A DNA stretch of 64,000 bases from MED-G105 sp965263305 (GCA_965263305.1 OZ253666.1:1612001-1676000), one strand, 5' to 3'; shown: positions 45,710-54,194, counted from the first letter of the stretch. Translations and numbers: made by a program. The notes: generated from the sequence alone by a model not told the origin.

Positions 45710-46834
45710 ATGTCCCACAACAGTTTTGGCCACCTCTTTCGGGTGACGACCTGGGGTGAAAGCCATGGGCCGGCGCTTGGCTGTGTGATTGACGGGTGCC
45801 CGCCGGGCATATTGCTGACCGCAGAGATGATCCAGGCTGATCTGGATAAGCGCAGGCCGGGCACGTCGAAATTTGTCACTCAACGCCGTGAGCCGGATCA
45901 GGTTCAGATCCTCTCTGGCGTCTTTGAAGATGACCGCACCGATGGGCCGCGTACGACGGGGACGCCCATCAGCTTGATGATTGAAAACGTCGATCAGCGA
46001 TCAAAAGACTATTCCGATATCCGGGACAAGTATCGCCCAGGGCACGCTGATTTTACCTACGACGCCAAATACGGATTTCGCGATTATCGCGGCGGCGGGC
46101 GGTCGTCCGCCCGTGAGACGGCGGCGCGGGTGGCGGCTGGCGCGGTGGCGAAAGCCGTGCTCGATGCGATTTTTCCTGGAATCACCATCAAAGCGGGCCT
46201 CACCCAGATGGGGCCTCATTTGATCGACCGTGGTCGGATGGATTGGGCGACGGTAGACGACAACCCCTTTTGGTGTCCGGATCCCCAAGCCGCGATCGAT
46301 TGGGAGAGCGCCCTTGATGAGGCCCGGAAAAACGGCTCCTCCTTTGGCGCTATGGTCGAGGTTGACGCTGATGGCGTGCCGCCCGGTTGGGGCGCGCCCG
46401 TTTATGGTAAACTCGATACTGATCTCGCTGCGGCCCTTATGTCCATTAATGCGGTAAAGGGCGTTGAAATCGGCGCCGGGATGGCCTCAGCCGCGTTATC
46501 GGGTGAAGCCAACGCCGATGAGATCCGCATGGGGAATGATGGGCCTCAGTTTTTATCAAATAATGCCGGCGGTGTGCTCGGCGGCATTTCAACGGGCCAG
46601 GCGATTGTGGCGCGGTTCGCGGTCAAGCCGACCTCCTCGATTTTGACGCCGCGAAAAACTGTAACGAAAACGGGTGAGGAAACCGATATTCAAACCAAAG
46701 GTCGCCACGACCCTTGTGTTGGTATCCGCGCTGTCCCGGTAGCTGTCGCGATGACCGCTTGTGTTCTTGCCGACCATGCGCTGCGCCATCGCGGACAGAC
46801 CGGTCAAAATGGCGGTAATAGCATCCGGAATTAA
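45710..46834 (+). CDS. aroC: Chorismate synthase
   Basis: 374 residues. FMN-dependent final step of the shikimate pathway. TTWGESHGPALGCVIDGCPPG, YRPGHADFTYDAKYGFRDYRGGGRSSARET and VGIRAVPVAVAMTACVLADH are the three family signatures, with the catalytic His residues present. Monocistronic, start preceded by GGAG (TAGGAG). It ends against the cold-shock terminator. Confidence 0.96.
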   Translation: MSHNSFGHLFRVTTWGESHGPALGCVIDGCPPGILLTAEMIQADLDKRRPGTSKFVTQRREPDQVQILSGVFEDDRTDGPRTTGTPISLMIENVDQRSKDYSDIRDKYRPGHADFTYDAKYGFRDYRGGGRSSARETAARVAAGAVAKAVLDAIFPGITIKAGLTQMGPHLIDRGRMDWATVDDNPFWCPDPQAAIDWESALDEARKNGSSFGAMVEVDADGVPPGWGAPVYGKLDTDLAAALMSINAVKGVEIGAGMASAALSGEANADEIRMGNDGPQFLSNNAGGVLGGISTGQAIVARFAVKPTSSILTPRKTVTKTGEETDIQTKGRHDPCVGIRAVPVAVAMTACVLADHALRHRGQTGQNGGNSIRN

Positions 46835-46867
46835 CGCCTGTAGAAACTAGCCTTGGACCAAACAAAA

Positions 46868-46891
46868 AAGGCGCTCCGATTGAAGCGCCTT
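46868..46891 (-). terminator. Intrinsic terminator of the cold-shock gene
   Basis: AAGGCGCT / AGCGCCTT stem with an 8-nt loop; on the minus strand it runs straight into a TTTTTT tract. It lies 35 bp after the cold-shock stop and can also stop aroC transcripts. Confidence 0.85.
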
Positions 46892-46925
46892 ACAGGTAGA
46901 TTTACTTAAGTCAAAAAACGATCAA

Positions 46926-47129
46926 TTAGATCGCTTTTAGATTCGCCGCCGCTTCCCGGCCGCGTTCCGTAGAGATCTCATATTCGATCTTTTGACCATC
47001 CTGTAACGGCCCCATGCCAGACCGTTCAACGGCGGATGCATGGACGAAAACGTCCTTACCGCCCTCATCTGGCTGGATGAATCCATAACCTTTCGTGGTG
47101 TTGAACCACTTTACCGTGCCTGTCGCCAT
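46926..47129 (-). CDS. Cold-shock-domain protein (CspA family)
   Basis: 67 residues. Single OB-fold with RNP1 KGYGFIQ and RNP2 VFVHASAV, the standard nucleic-acid chaperone. The ATG at 47129 follows AAGGAG; the longer frame upstream is an artefact. The roughly 300-bp non-coding region upstream, ending at the next terminator, probably holds the promoter and a long 5' leader as in many csp genes; I see no gene in it. Confidence 0.95.
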   Translation of the reverse strand: MATGTVKWFNTTKGYGFIQPDEGGKDVFVHASAVERSGMGPLQDGQKIEYEISTERGREAAANLKAI

Positions 47130-47443
47130 TCGAAACTCCTTCAAAACATGGCGTTCTGACGCCGGCCTATCCGGCGCCATCGCCCCCACTATCGCCCTTG
47201 TTAAAGGCTAAAGAGAGGACTGGACATCGAACAACATGTCTTGGGTAGCGAGAGCTTTATTCGGCCCCAAAACAAGTACCCTGGGGCGAAGGTCGGTCAG
47301 GCAAGGCAAAACGGACGTCGGTCGATAGCGAATTTATACGGTAAAAGTGCTGTGAAGTCACGATTTCTTGCCCCTCCGAAGCGAACTTGTATCGCTTAGG
47401 TTGCGTGACCAGGCGGCCAAAATAGTACGATAGATCAAAAAAA

Positions 47444-47465
47444 ACGGCGTCTAAGCAGACGCCGT
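47444..47465. terminator. Strong bidirectional terminator after the lysine-rich gene
   Basis: Perfect 9-bp stem ACGGCGTCT / AGACGCCGT closed by AAGC, with an 8-A run on its left and TCTTTTT on its right. On the minus strand this is a textbook intrinsic terminator placed 20 bp after the small lysine-rich gene. Confidence 0.9.
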
Positions 47466-47485
47466 TCTTTTTGATAGTTGTTAAG

Positions 47486-47599
47486 TTACGCTTTTTTAAG
47501 GCGCTTCTTTGCTTTTTTAATTTTGCTCTGATGCTTGCTGATCGCTTTTTTGCGGTTCTTGATTTCAGATTTCAGTTTCTTGATTTGCTTTTTAGCCAT
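47486..47599 (-). CDS. 37-residue lysine-rich small protein
   Basis: Too short for routine ORF calling. The start follows AGGAG with a 7-base spacer, and the stop is 20 bp before a perfect intrinsic terminator, so it looks like a real, compact gene. Of 37 residues 16 are Lys and 2 Arg (pattern MAKKQIKKLK, SEIKNRKKAI, SKHQSKIKKA, KKRLKKA), with Ile/Leu spaced for an amphipathic or coiled-coil helix. It could bind nucleic acid or ribosomes; this is inference. I do not recognise a family. Confidence 0.75.
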   Translation of the reverse strand: MAKKQIKKLKSEIKNRKKAISKHQSKIKKAKKRLKKA

Positions 47600-47678
47600 T
47601 TTTTTCTCCTTAGGTTTTTAGGGTAGTCGCCTTCCCGATACACAGTTGTATCCGCAGGAAGGAATCGGCGGTCTAAAA

Positions 47679-47852
47679 TCAGTCCCTTGTCGGATGCTCC
47701 GTAATGAAGCTTTTGATAAAGCGCCTGATTTCACGCGCCGCCGAGGTGTCGAGGTCATCACATAACGAAATAAACCGATCACGCTCTTCCCGCTTGATGC
47801 GGATGACGAGCTGGCTGTCCTTTTTATTTTTTTTCTTAGTACCGTCAGCCAT
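47679..47852 (-). CDS. Ribbon-helix-helix transcriptional regulator
   Basis: 57 residues from the ATG at 47852; the longer frame reads through the promoter. A Lys-rich N-terminus, then SQLVIRIKREERDRFISLCD (beta ribbon and helix A) and TSAAREIRRFIKSFITEH (helix B), the CopG/Arc/MetJ fold, which dimerises on palindromic DNA. A perfect palindrome overlaps its predicted -10 (next entry), so it probably represses itself. No toxin gene follows. Confidence 0.75.
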   Translation of the reverse strand: MADGTKKKNKKDSQLVIRIKREERDRFISLCDDLDTSAAREIRRFIKSFITEHPTRD

Positions 47853-47905
47853 TTGACTGCCGCCTATGATGTTGAGCGTCTCGATAACGCTATGCGATGT
47901 GATGG

Positions 47906-47921
47906 CAATGTATATACATTG
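47906..47921. promoter_or_regulatory. 16-bp palindromic operator over the RHH promoter
   Basis: CAATGTATATACATTG is a perfect palindrome 54-69 bp upstream of the RHH start. On the minus strand TTGACC (47930-47935) is a good -35 and TACATT (47907-47912), 17 bp away and inside the palindrome, a plausible -10. This is the layout of an autorepressed promoter. Confidence 0.7.
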
Positions 47922-48065
47922 TTTAGCCCGGTCAAGCAAAAAGCGCACATTTTGCATAATCCGGGCGTGTCAATCGCGCGGTCGATAACAGACGATCGCC
48001 AAAGCGGTTGTAATTCCTTACCCTCCACATCGAAGCTGAAACATAGATCCATGCTGGAGACCTCT

Positions 48066-48434
48066 ATGACGCCTCGTTTACGATCAAGATTTGGGGTATC
48101 CCTTTTCGCCTTCATTGCTGGCGCGGCCTGTAGTCAGCACGGGGACACCGTTCCCTATCAGAGCATTCCGGAATCGGTTTCTGAGCAGGACCCGAATGAT
48201 ACGGGTAAAGAAACCACCCAAGACAACACGTTGTTGGATGGGCCAGACACCGTCTGCGCAGTGCGCGAATATGAAACGTTTATTGGGGATAACATCGCCG
48301 CGGTTACCTTGCCGACGGATCTAACGCACCGTGTCATCGCGCCGAACATGTTGGTCCCACAAGATTATGTCCCAGAGAGGCTCAATTTCATTGTCAACAA
48401 GGACGGGGTTATCACACGGATTCACTGCGGATAG
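48066..48434 (+). CDS. Peptidase inhibitor I78 family lipoprotein
   Basis: 122 residues. Start at 48066 preceded by GGAGA. Signal peptide with a C-containing end (FAFIAGAACSQHG) suggests a lipoprotein. The C-terminal half matches the I78 fold: VCAVREYETFIGDNIAAV, HRVIAPNMLVPQDYVPERLN, IVNKDGVITRIHCG, with the two cysteines that bracket the domain. I78 proteins inhibit serine proteases such as elastase or subtilisin; here probably periplasmic protection. Followed by a terminator. Confidence 0.8.
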   Translation: MTPRLRSRFGVSLFAFIAGAACSQHGDTVPYQSIPESVSEQDPNDTGKETTQDNTLLDGPDTVCAVREYETFIGDNIAAVTLPTDLTHRVIAPNMLVPQDYVPERLNFIVNKDGVITRIHCG

Positions 48435-48480
48435 GGCGTTGCACCTTGTTTGGTCCTTTGTGTCTTAACGCCCCGTTTTA
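48434..48480 (+). terminator. Terminator of the I78 gene
   Basis: GGGCGTT (overlapping the stop codon) pairs with AACGCCC 26 nt later, followed by CGTTTTATT. Long loop but good stem and T-tract. Confidence 0.6.
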
Positions 48481-48889
48481 TTGGGTAAAGCCAATATTGC
48501 CGTGATTGGTTCTATTCGGGAAACGTCTCATTAACCTTGAATCATCGGCGAACTGATTTTTGTGCAAATCTGATACAATTCGGCGCGCTAAGGAGTTGGA
48601 CGCCGTTAATTCTAACCAGCGAGCGAGCGGGAAGCGCCGTTTGCTGAATTTTTGATATCAAAAACATATTTCCATAATAATTTGATTTTGCTTGATAATT
48701 TTCGTTTCTTGCGGTGTATGATAAAGGCCCACGGCGATTACTTTGGCGATAGTCGGCACCAATTTCCTTAACATGGCAAGCTCCCTGCTACCTCCCCAAC
48801 TAGGTTTCTAAAGTGTTAACGCGACGGGCGAGCAAGTCGCCCGCGCCAGTGGGTTTAGACGTCCTGGTCGGCGTAGAAAGGCGTGAAAG
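48481..48889. other. AT-rich gap upstream of the OmpA-repeat gene, no gene seen
   Basis: About 410 bp. The centre (around 48650-48710) is distinctly AT-rich. A GGGCGA/TCGCCC hairpin lies at 48826-48842, about 50 bp before the next start, and could be a leader structure. No coding frame or RNA gene is recognisable; it presumably carries the promoter of the OmpA gene. Confidence 0.45.
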
Positions 48890-50725
48890 ATGTTGGGGAT
48901 GAAAAGAGCACTTCTGCTGGGTGGGGCAACGCTCAGTATAGCAATGATGACAGCGCCTGTTGGCGCGACAGGTCGTCCCGCGTTGCGGGATCCTGATGTG
49001 GCGGTTGTCGTAAACCAGCCGACCGACAACAGAACCCATGTAAAAGGCGCACCGGTGCATAATCATGGCGGGGTGGCGGGATCAGCGACCGCCGGTCAAG
49101 CCGCCAGTCAATCGGCCAGCCTGTCGAATAGTCGGGCGGCGAGTAAATCCGCCAGTCACTCTAATAGTCAGTCAAATAGCCATTCTGGCAGCAAGTCGAA
49201 CAGCATCTCTGGCGGCGGGCACGCTACAGGCGGTCGCGCAACGAGCACTGCCAACGGCGGACATGCTAAAGGCGGTCACGCTGCCAGCAATTCCTCTGCG
49301 ACAAATGGAGATGTAAGCGGCCGATTCCAAAATAGCGTTGGCAATAAAAACCATGTTGGCAATTCCAATTCAATCGATCTAGCGAATGCGGCAAGCAATA
49401 GTCTGTCCAATCGCAACCACCTGTCGAACGGTTCCAACAGCACATTCTCGGCAAGTTCGGGCCCTAGCACGAGTTCGAACGCCCTTGAGAACGTCGGTAA
49501 TACCTCAAGTTCAAGTGCGCTCGATAACGTGGGCAACGCGTCTAGCTCGAGTGCGCTCGACAATGTCGGAAATGCTTCAAGCTCGAACTCATTGGATAAC
49601 TTTGGGAACGCCTCCAGCTCAAGCGCCCTCGACAATGTCGGCAATGCAAGCGTGAGCGGCGCTGGCAACAGCTCCCTCGATGGGTCGGGCAACTCCACCA
49701 ACACAAACAGCGCATCTAATAACGGGTCTGGTAACTCAACGAATACCAATAGCGCGTCAAATGACGGGTCCGGCAATTCATCGAACACGAACAATGTGTC
49801 AAACGATGCTTCCGGTAACTCCACCAACAACATTGATGTTGGGTCAGGCGGCGCTGGCGGCGCCGGTGGTGCAGGCGGGGCTGTGAGCGGCGCCGGCAAC
49901 TCCACCAACGATCTCAACAATGCTGCAGCGAACAACAATTCAACCACGATCAATGGCGGCGACACAAACGTCAATGCAATCGCGCTTGACTACGACGCGA
50001 TTGATCTTGCCACGTTGCCGGTTGCAGTCTGCCAGGGTTCTTCTGTCACGGCGTCTGGCTCAGGGAACGATGGTCTGTTCGGGATCGGCCTTGGCTTTGG
50101 CAAGTCGAATATCGATGAACAATGTACCTTGCGCGAGAACATTCGCTCTGTTGCAACGTTGGCTGAATACCTTCCGTCCTTACGCGGCGATCTTGTGAAA
50201 GCGGTGGCCCATCTTGATGGCTTCGAGCATATGTGGCCACAGGATCAGCATCCTAAATGTCCGCAGTGGATTAAGCGCGGCTCCAAAAAAGCGCGTCGGC
50301 ATAATTGCCAGTTACCGCTGATGCGCCAAGCGGCGGCGCCTGCGCCGGTTGTCCGCGCGCCCCTCGCCGCGCAGGATTACATCGTCCTGTTCGACTTTGA
50401 TCAATCAACGATCACGGCCGAAGGCCAACAGATCATCAATCAGGCGGCGAACACCATTATCCAGAACGGTGTGACAAGCGTAAAGATCTCCGCCCATGCC
50501 GACCGGGCCGGCGCTGTCGCGTACAATGACAAGCTGGCGGAACGCCGGGCGCAATCGGTGAGGCGCGCGCTTCTGAACGCTGGCGTCCCAGGCGATCTTG
50601 TGATGACCATGTCCTTCGGTGAACTGGATCCGCGTATCCCAACCGGCGACGGTGTGGCGGATCTGCTTAATCGCCGCGCCCACGTCAACATCCAGTTTGA
50701 TTGTTCCAATAACGGAACCTGCTAA
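48890..50725 (+). CDS. Ser/Asn-repeat protein with C-terminal OmpA domain
   Basis: 611 residues. Signal peptide (residues 1-28, LLLGGATLSIAMMTAPVGATG), then about 350 residues of Ser/Asn/Gly low-complexity sequence with tandem repeats, a Gly-Gly-Ala run near residue 325, a short linker domain (ENIRSVATLAEYLPSLRGDL) and a C-terminal OmpA/MotB peptidoglycan-binding domain from about residue 494 (YIVLFDFDQSTITAEGQQII, HADRAGAVAYNDKLAERRAQ with the diaminopimelate-binding Asp and Arg). The C-terminus anchors to the wall and the repeat region probably extends as a flexible stalk. Monocistronic with a terminator. Confidence 0.85.
   Translation: MLGMKRALLLGGATLSIAMMTAPVGATGRPALRDPDVAVVVNQPTDNRTHVKGAPVHNHGGVAGSATAGQAASQSASLSNSRAASKSASHSNSQSNSHSGSKSNSISGGGHATGGRATSTANGGHAKGGHAASNSSATNGDVSGRFQNSVGNKNHVGNSNSIDLANAASNSLSNRNHLSNGSNSTFSASSGPSTSSNALENVGNTSSSSALDNVGNASSSSALDNVGNASSSNSLDNFGNASSSSALDNVGNASVSGAGNSSLDGSGNSTNTNSASNNGSGNSTNTNSASNDGSGNSSNTNNVSNDASGNSTNNIDVGSGGAGGAGGAGGAVSGAGNSTNDLNNAAANNNSTTINGGDTNVNAIALDYDAIDLATLPVAVCQGSSVTASGSGNDGLFGIGLGFGKSNIDEQCTLRENIRSVATLAEYLPSLRGDLVKAVAHLDGFEHMWPQDQHPKCPQWIKRGSKKARRHNCQLPLMRQAAAPAPVVRAPLAAQDYIVLFDFDQSTITAEGQQIINQAANTIIQNGVTSVKISAHADRAGAVAYNDKLAERRAQSVRRALLNAGVPGDLVMTMSFGELDPRIPTGDGVADLLNRRAHVNIQFDCSNNGTC
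49480..49849 (+). repeat. Two tandem-repeat blocks inside the OmpA-type gene
   Basis: First block: five 36-bp units encoding variants of ALDNVGNASSSS (about residues 197-254). Second block, from about 49682: three to four 42-bp units encoding GSGNSTNTNSASND variants. Units differ mostly at synonymous or Ser/Asn positions, so they have diverged but could still vary in number between strains. Confidence 0.85.
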
Positions 50726-50753
50726 GACCGATAAAACTCTACACTTGAAACTG

Positions 50754-50783
50754 ATCCCTCGCCTATCGGCGGGGGATTTTGTT
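50754..50783 (+). terminator. Intrinsic terminator after the OmpA-repeat gene
   Basis: ATCCCTCGCC / GGCGGGGGAT stem (one G-T pair), TATC loop, then TTTTGTTT. Lies 29 bp after the stop. Confidence 0.85.
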
Positions 50784-50899
50784 TATCAACTTTCGTCTGA
50801 AGTCTGTTTAAACCATCGCAGCTTCCGAGTACGTTTCCGATATCAGCAATTTTGCTAGGTACTAAGCGTGGCTTGATTAGACATCTTGGGCGGACGGAC

Positions 50900-51325
50900 A
50901 TGGCGCACTTAAACCCGCGGCAGCATGCTGCCCATATCGCGACGCATGGCGCCGGTCTTTATGAAATGACCGCGCAGGCCATTGCTTTTGTAGGCGCAAG
51001 CAACATTGAGGTCGGCCTCTTAACCCTCTTTGTGCGACATACCTCCTGCTCCCTCGTGATCCAGGAGAATGCCGACCCGGATGTCCAAGCGGATCTTCAG
51101 GAGTTCTTCCAGCGCCTTGCGCCAGATGGCATGGGGTGGCTGCGTCATACGGCGGAGGGACCAGACGATATGCCCGCCCATATCAAAGCCGCGTTGACGG
51201 CGACATCACTATCGATCCCGATGACTGACGGGCGCCTAGCGCTCGGGACTTGGCAGGGCATTTACCTGTTTGAACACCGTCGCGCCCGACACCAACGAGA
51301 AGTTGTGATGCATATTAGTGGGTGA
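50900..51325 (+). CDS. YjbQ-family protein
   Basis: 141 residues from the start at 50900 (GGACGG precedes it). YjbQ/UPF0047 family, which adopts a trimeric fold; family members have weak thiamine-phosphate-synthase activity in vitro. Motifs: TLFVRHTSCSLVIQENADPDV (conserved His and Asn) and GTWQGIYLFEHRRARHQREVV. Cytoplasmic; physiological role unsettled. Confidence 0.88.
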   Translation: MAHLNPRQHAAHIATHGAGLYEMTAQAIAFVGASNIEVGLLTLFVRHTSCSLVIQENADPDVQADLQEFFQRLAPDGMGWLRHTAEGPDDMPAHIKAALTATSLSIPMTDGRLALGTWQGIYLFEHRRARHQREVVMHISG

Positions 51326-51375
51326 AAACGAACGAGTGGCCGGCCAAAGTGCCCCGCCACCCGTTCAAGCAGTGT

Positions 51376-51858
51376 TTAATCAACGCATTTGGACGCCCAA
51401 AGAACAAAGATGCCGAACACTTCATTCGAGGGCGTTGTATAATCCACAAGCAGTTGGGTACGCGTGGACGCCGCCAATTGAATGGTGTCAATCAAATGCT
51501 CCCATTGCAGGGTTTCCGCCCGTGACGGTAATGGCAACCCCGCACCCGGCGGAATAAACCGAATTTCGTCCCGCTCGAAATTAAACGTCTTATCCCCGCT
51601 GGAGGTCGCGACCGTGAAGGCGGTTGAATAACGGTTCACGTTTTGCGTGTTGTAGGTTTGGCTTTTCACGCAGCCGGCGGCGCGCGCACGTTCTTCGCCT
51701 GTTTTCAATTTGAGATTAGCCCTTGGCAATTCTTTCACGATGGCGTCGCGGGCGGCCTCTGGGATTTGAAGATTTGGATTTTTCTGCGCCAATGCCGGGC
51801 TGACAGCAGCCAAGGAAATGGCGGTGAGCATCATATATTTCTGCGTGGTCTGAATCAT
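51376..51858 (-). CDS. Exported protein of unknown function
   Basis: 160 residues. Clear signal peptide (MLTAISLAAVSPALAQ). The mature chain has two cysteines (AAGCVKSQTYN and a C-terminal WASKCVD) likely to form a disulfide, and a beta-rich middle (YSTAFTVATSSGDKTFNFER). No family recognised. Converges on yjbQ. Confidence 0.6.
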   Translation of the reverse strand: MIQTTQKYMMLTAISLAAVSPALAQKNPNLQIPEAARDAIVKELPRANLKLKTGEERARAAGCVKSQTYNTQNVNRYSTAFTVATSSGDKTFNFERDEIRFIPPGAGLPLPSRAETLQWEHLIDTIQLAASTRTQLLVDYTTPSNEVFGIFVLWASKCVD

Positions 51859-52061
51859 GGAAATCTCCCCTTAATGACGGTGATGGGCGCACGGCCCATG
51901 GACGGTGCGCCCTATCCGCGAAGCGGCGCAGAGGGCGACCGAACCCAGGATAAACAGGGAAATGACCTAGTCGGTGTGCGCTGGATCACCCGTTGATCAT
52001 AAACCCAGATTGGCGCAGATCAGGGGGTGATGCAGGTCGGCGGGGCCCGATCGGGCGAAAA

Positions 52062-52472
52062 TTACAGGAGGCCCGCCGCCCGCACGATCAGGGTAACGGC
52101 CAGCAAACCGCCCACAAGATAGGTGCCCACCGCGCCGATAAATTTGAAGGGGGTTGGGCTGTACACTGTCTCGCCGGTGATTGTGCCAAAGGCGTGGATA
52201 TACCGAAACGCGACGGCGGCGATCATCAGCGCCGCCACCCAAAACGGCACGATGGGCAGGCGCAGACCCAGCGCCAGGATCATCAAAGACAGCATCGGCA
52301 CATATTCAACGCAGTTCCCGTGGGCCCGAATGGCCTTTCGCAGGGCGCTTTTGGGGTCGGCTTCCGCCTCATGCTGAGTGATAATGACCGACCGGCGCTC
52401 GCGCGAAACATTCAGCCCTAAGACGAACAAAAGTAGCCCCATCAGGCCGACGGAAAGAAGGGCGATTGCCAT
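52062..52472 (-). CDS. MAPEG-family membrane protein
   Basis: 136 residues, four membrane helices. KSALRKAIRAHGNCVEYVPMLSLMILALG carries the MAPEG signature (Arg-x-x-x-Asn/His-x-x-E-x-x-P). The superfamily includes membrane glutathione transferases and related lipid enzymes. A homologous gene lies on the other side of the reductase gene, suggesting a local duplication. Confidence 0.88.
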   Translation of the reverse strand: MAIALLSVGLMGLLLFVLGLNVSRERRSVIITQHEAEADPKSALRKAIRAHGNCVEYVPMLSLMILALGLRLPIVPFWVAALMIAAVAFRYIHAFGTITGETVYSPTPFKFIGAVGTYLVGGLLAVTLIVRAAGLL

Positions 52473-52509
52473 GGTGATGACCTCCTCGTGGAGCGTTGCT
52501 TGTCAGATG

Positions 52510-53724
52510 TTACGCGGGCTCAAAGGTGAGACCGGCGTTTTTGTGCAATCGTTCGATCAGCTTGTCACCCATGGCGGCGGCGGGTGTTGTCACCCCGCCC
52601 GGTGTTTCATCGCGATCAACGTCAAAGGCGAGGCAAAGGGCCGATTCAGCGATTAGTTTCGATGTGGAGCCATAGCCCGGGTCGCGATCGCCCTTTACGA
52701 TGGCGCTGACATTCTCACCATCGGCTGTTTTGGCGGTGAAGAGGACTTTGTAAAACCCGTTGTCCCGTTGTTGTTTGGTGGGCCCCTCGCCCGGTTTCGG
52801 CAGTACGAATGACTTCAGCGCCGCTCTGCTGGGCGGAAAGGCGATGGCCCCGGCGAAGCCGCCAAGCCCGCCAGCGATGGCGAAGGCGGCGGGCGCATTG
52901 GGGGCTGTCATCATCTCCGAGTACTGAAAATCTTCGCCATAGGGGTAGCCCATCAACATGTTAGAGCGATGGACGTTCCGTGCATTGATCGCCGCCATGA
53001 TAAACGGCGCAACCCATTTGCGCGTATCGCGATCATAATGGGGGGTGTTTGCATCGGGTTGGCGCGGGCGGTTCGCCGCTTCGTCGGGGGCGAGGGCGTA
53101 AATATCGCCCATGACCCGGCGCACATGGGGGTCGCGAATGTTTTCCATGGTGGCAAGCGCGCTCGCGACGGTGCCGCCGGAGGCGCCGCCCTTCGCCGCC
53201 AGAACCCGGCCCTTGACGAGGGGCGCCGGCCCACCGGATTTCGCCCGGGCGAGGTTTTGGACGTAGTAAACTCCAAGATCGAAAGGAATGGAGTCAAACC
53301 CACAAGAGTGGACGATACGCGCACCCGATGCGAGGGCGTCATCCGAATAACGATCAATCATCCGCCGCATAAAGGGGGGCTCGCCGCAGAGGTCGGCATA
53401 ATCCGTTCCCGCTGCAACGCACGCCTCCACCAATGGTTCGCCATAGCGTTGGTATGGGCCGACGGTCGTGATCACCGCGCTTGCGCGCCGCGCCATTTCA
53501 CCGAGGGATTTGGGGTCTGCCGCATCTGCGGTGATCAACGGTGCGGTGTCCGCGCCGATCCCCGCCGCCACCTCGCCCAGCTTCCCAGCGTTGCGCCCCG
53601 CCATGGCCCATCTAACGTTGCCGTTAAGGCCATAGCTGTCGTTCAGATATTCAGCGACAAGCCGGCCGGTAAAGCCAGAGGCGCCATAAACAATAACATC
53701 GAATTCGCGATTTTTGTTGGTCAT
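52510..53724 (-). CDS. Saccharopine-dehydrogenase-like / trans-acting enoyl reductase family protein
   Basis: 404 residues. N-terminal Rossmann fold (FDVIVYGASGFTGRLVAEYL), then ITTVGPYQRYGEPLVEACVAAGTDYADLCGEPPFMRRMIDRY and VHSCGFDSIPFDLGVYYV, the core of the family that includes mycobacterial trans-acting enoyl reductases and eukaryotic SCCPDH. Likely acts on a lipid or acyl chain. It sits between two MAPEG genes in the same direction. Confidence 0.88.
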   Translation of the reverse strand: MTNKNREFDVIVYGASGFTGRLVAEYLNDSYGLNGNVRWAMAGRNAGKLGEVAAGIGADTAPLITADAADPKSLGEMARRASAVITTVGPYQRYGEPLVEACVAAGTDYADLCGEPPFMRRMIDRYSDDALASGARIVHSCGFDSIPFDLGVYYVQNLARAKSGGPAPLVKGRVLAAKGGASGGTVASALATMENIRDPHVRRVMGDIYALAPDEAANRPRQPDANTPHYDRDTRKWVAPFIMAAINARNVHRSNMLMGYPYGEDFQYSEMMTAPNAPAAFAIAGGLGGFAGAIAFPPSRAALKSFVLPKPGEGPTKQQRDNGFYKVLFTAKTADGENVSAIVKGDRDPGYGSTSKLIAESALCLAFDVDRDETPGGVTTPAAAMGDKLIERLHKNAGLTFEPA

Positions 53725-53795
53725 GCAGGGTCCTTAGCATGACCAACAAGCAAGCGGGAGGTTGTTGCGCATCAACGCAACAGTGCGCGGTTGGG

Positions 53796-54194
53796 TTAGA
53801 CGGCCGTGAACAATCCAAAAAACTGAGCGATGACCACGAGCGCTAAAATTAACAGCAGCGAGAATGTCGCCGCTGTGCCCGCGACGCGAAACATCATCGG
53901 GCCGCTGACGCTTGAAAAACCAATGAAATGGGCGATGCGTGCCACAATCCAGGCGCCGCCGAGCAGGTGAACGCCGAAGGCGGGCAAACCATTCAGCTCA
54001 CTGACGCCCAACATGATGAGCGCCAACGGCGTATACTCCACAAAATTCGCCTGGGTCCGCATGGCCCGTTCCATCTCCGCATCGCCGCTTGCGCCAACGG
54101 AGATCTTTTTCGACCGGCGATGACCAACAACGCGGATCGACAGGAAAACGAGAAACATGCCGGCAAGACCTGCATATAAACCGGTGATGAGCAT
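53796..54194 (-). CDS. MAPEG-family membrane protein (second copy)
   Basis: 132 residues, four helices. ERAMRTQANFVEYTPLALIMLGVSELNG has the MAPEG motif. About 72 bp upstream of the reductase gene, so probably the first gene of a three-gene unit with it and the other MAPEG gene. Confidence 0.88.
   Translation of the reverse strand: MLITGLYAGLAGMFLVFLSIRVVGHRRSKKISVGASGDAEMERAMRTQANFVEYTPLALIMLGVSELNGLPAFGVHLLGGAWIVARIAHFIGFSSVSGPMMFRVAGTAATFSLLLILALVVIAQFFGLFTAV

Noticed and set aside
47679..47852. Toxin-antitoxin system
   Set aside because: The RHH protein is antitoxin-like in fold but no toxin gene is adjacent on either side.
49480..49849. CRISPR-like regular repeats
   Set aside because: Repeats are in-frame, contiguous without spacers and encode a Ser/Asn stalk.
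49276..49974. 232-residue minus-strand frame with LELDALPTLSSALELE-type repeats
   Set aside because: It is the antisense reading of the Ser/Asn tandem repeats; periodicity is inherited and there is no ribosome-binding site.
52969..53742. 257-residue plus-strand frame opposite the reductase gene
   Set aside because: Antisense shadow with no recognisable fold.
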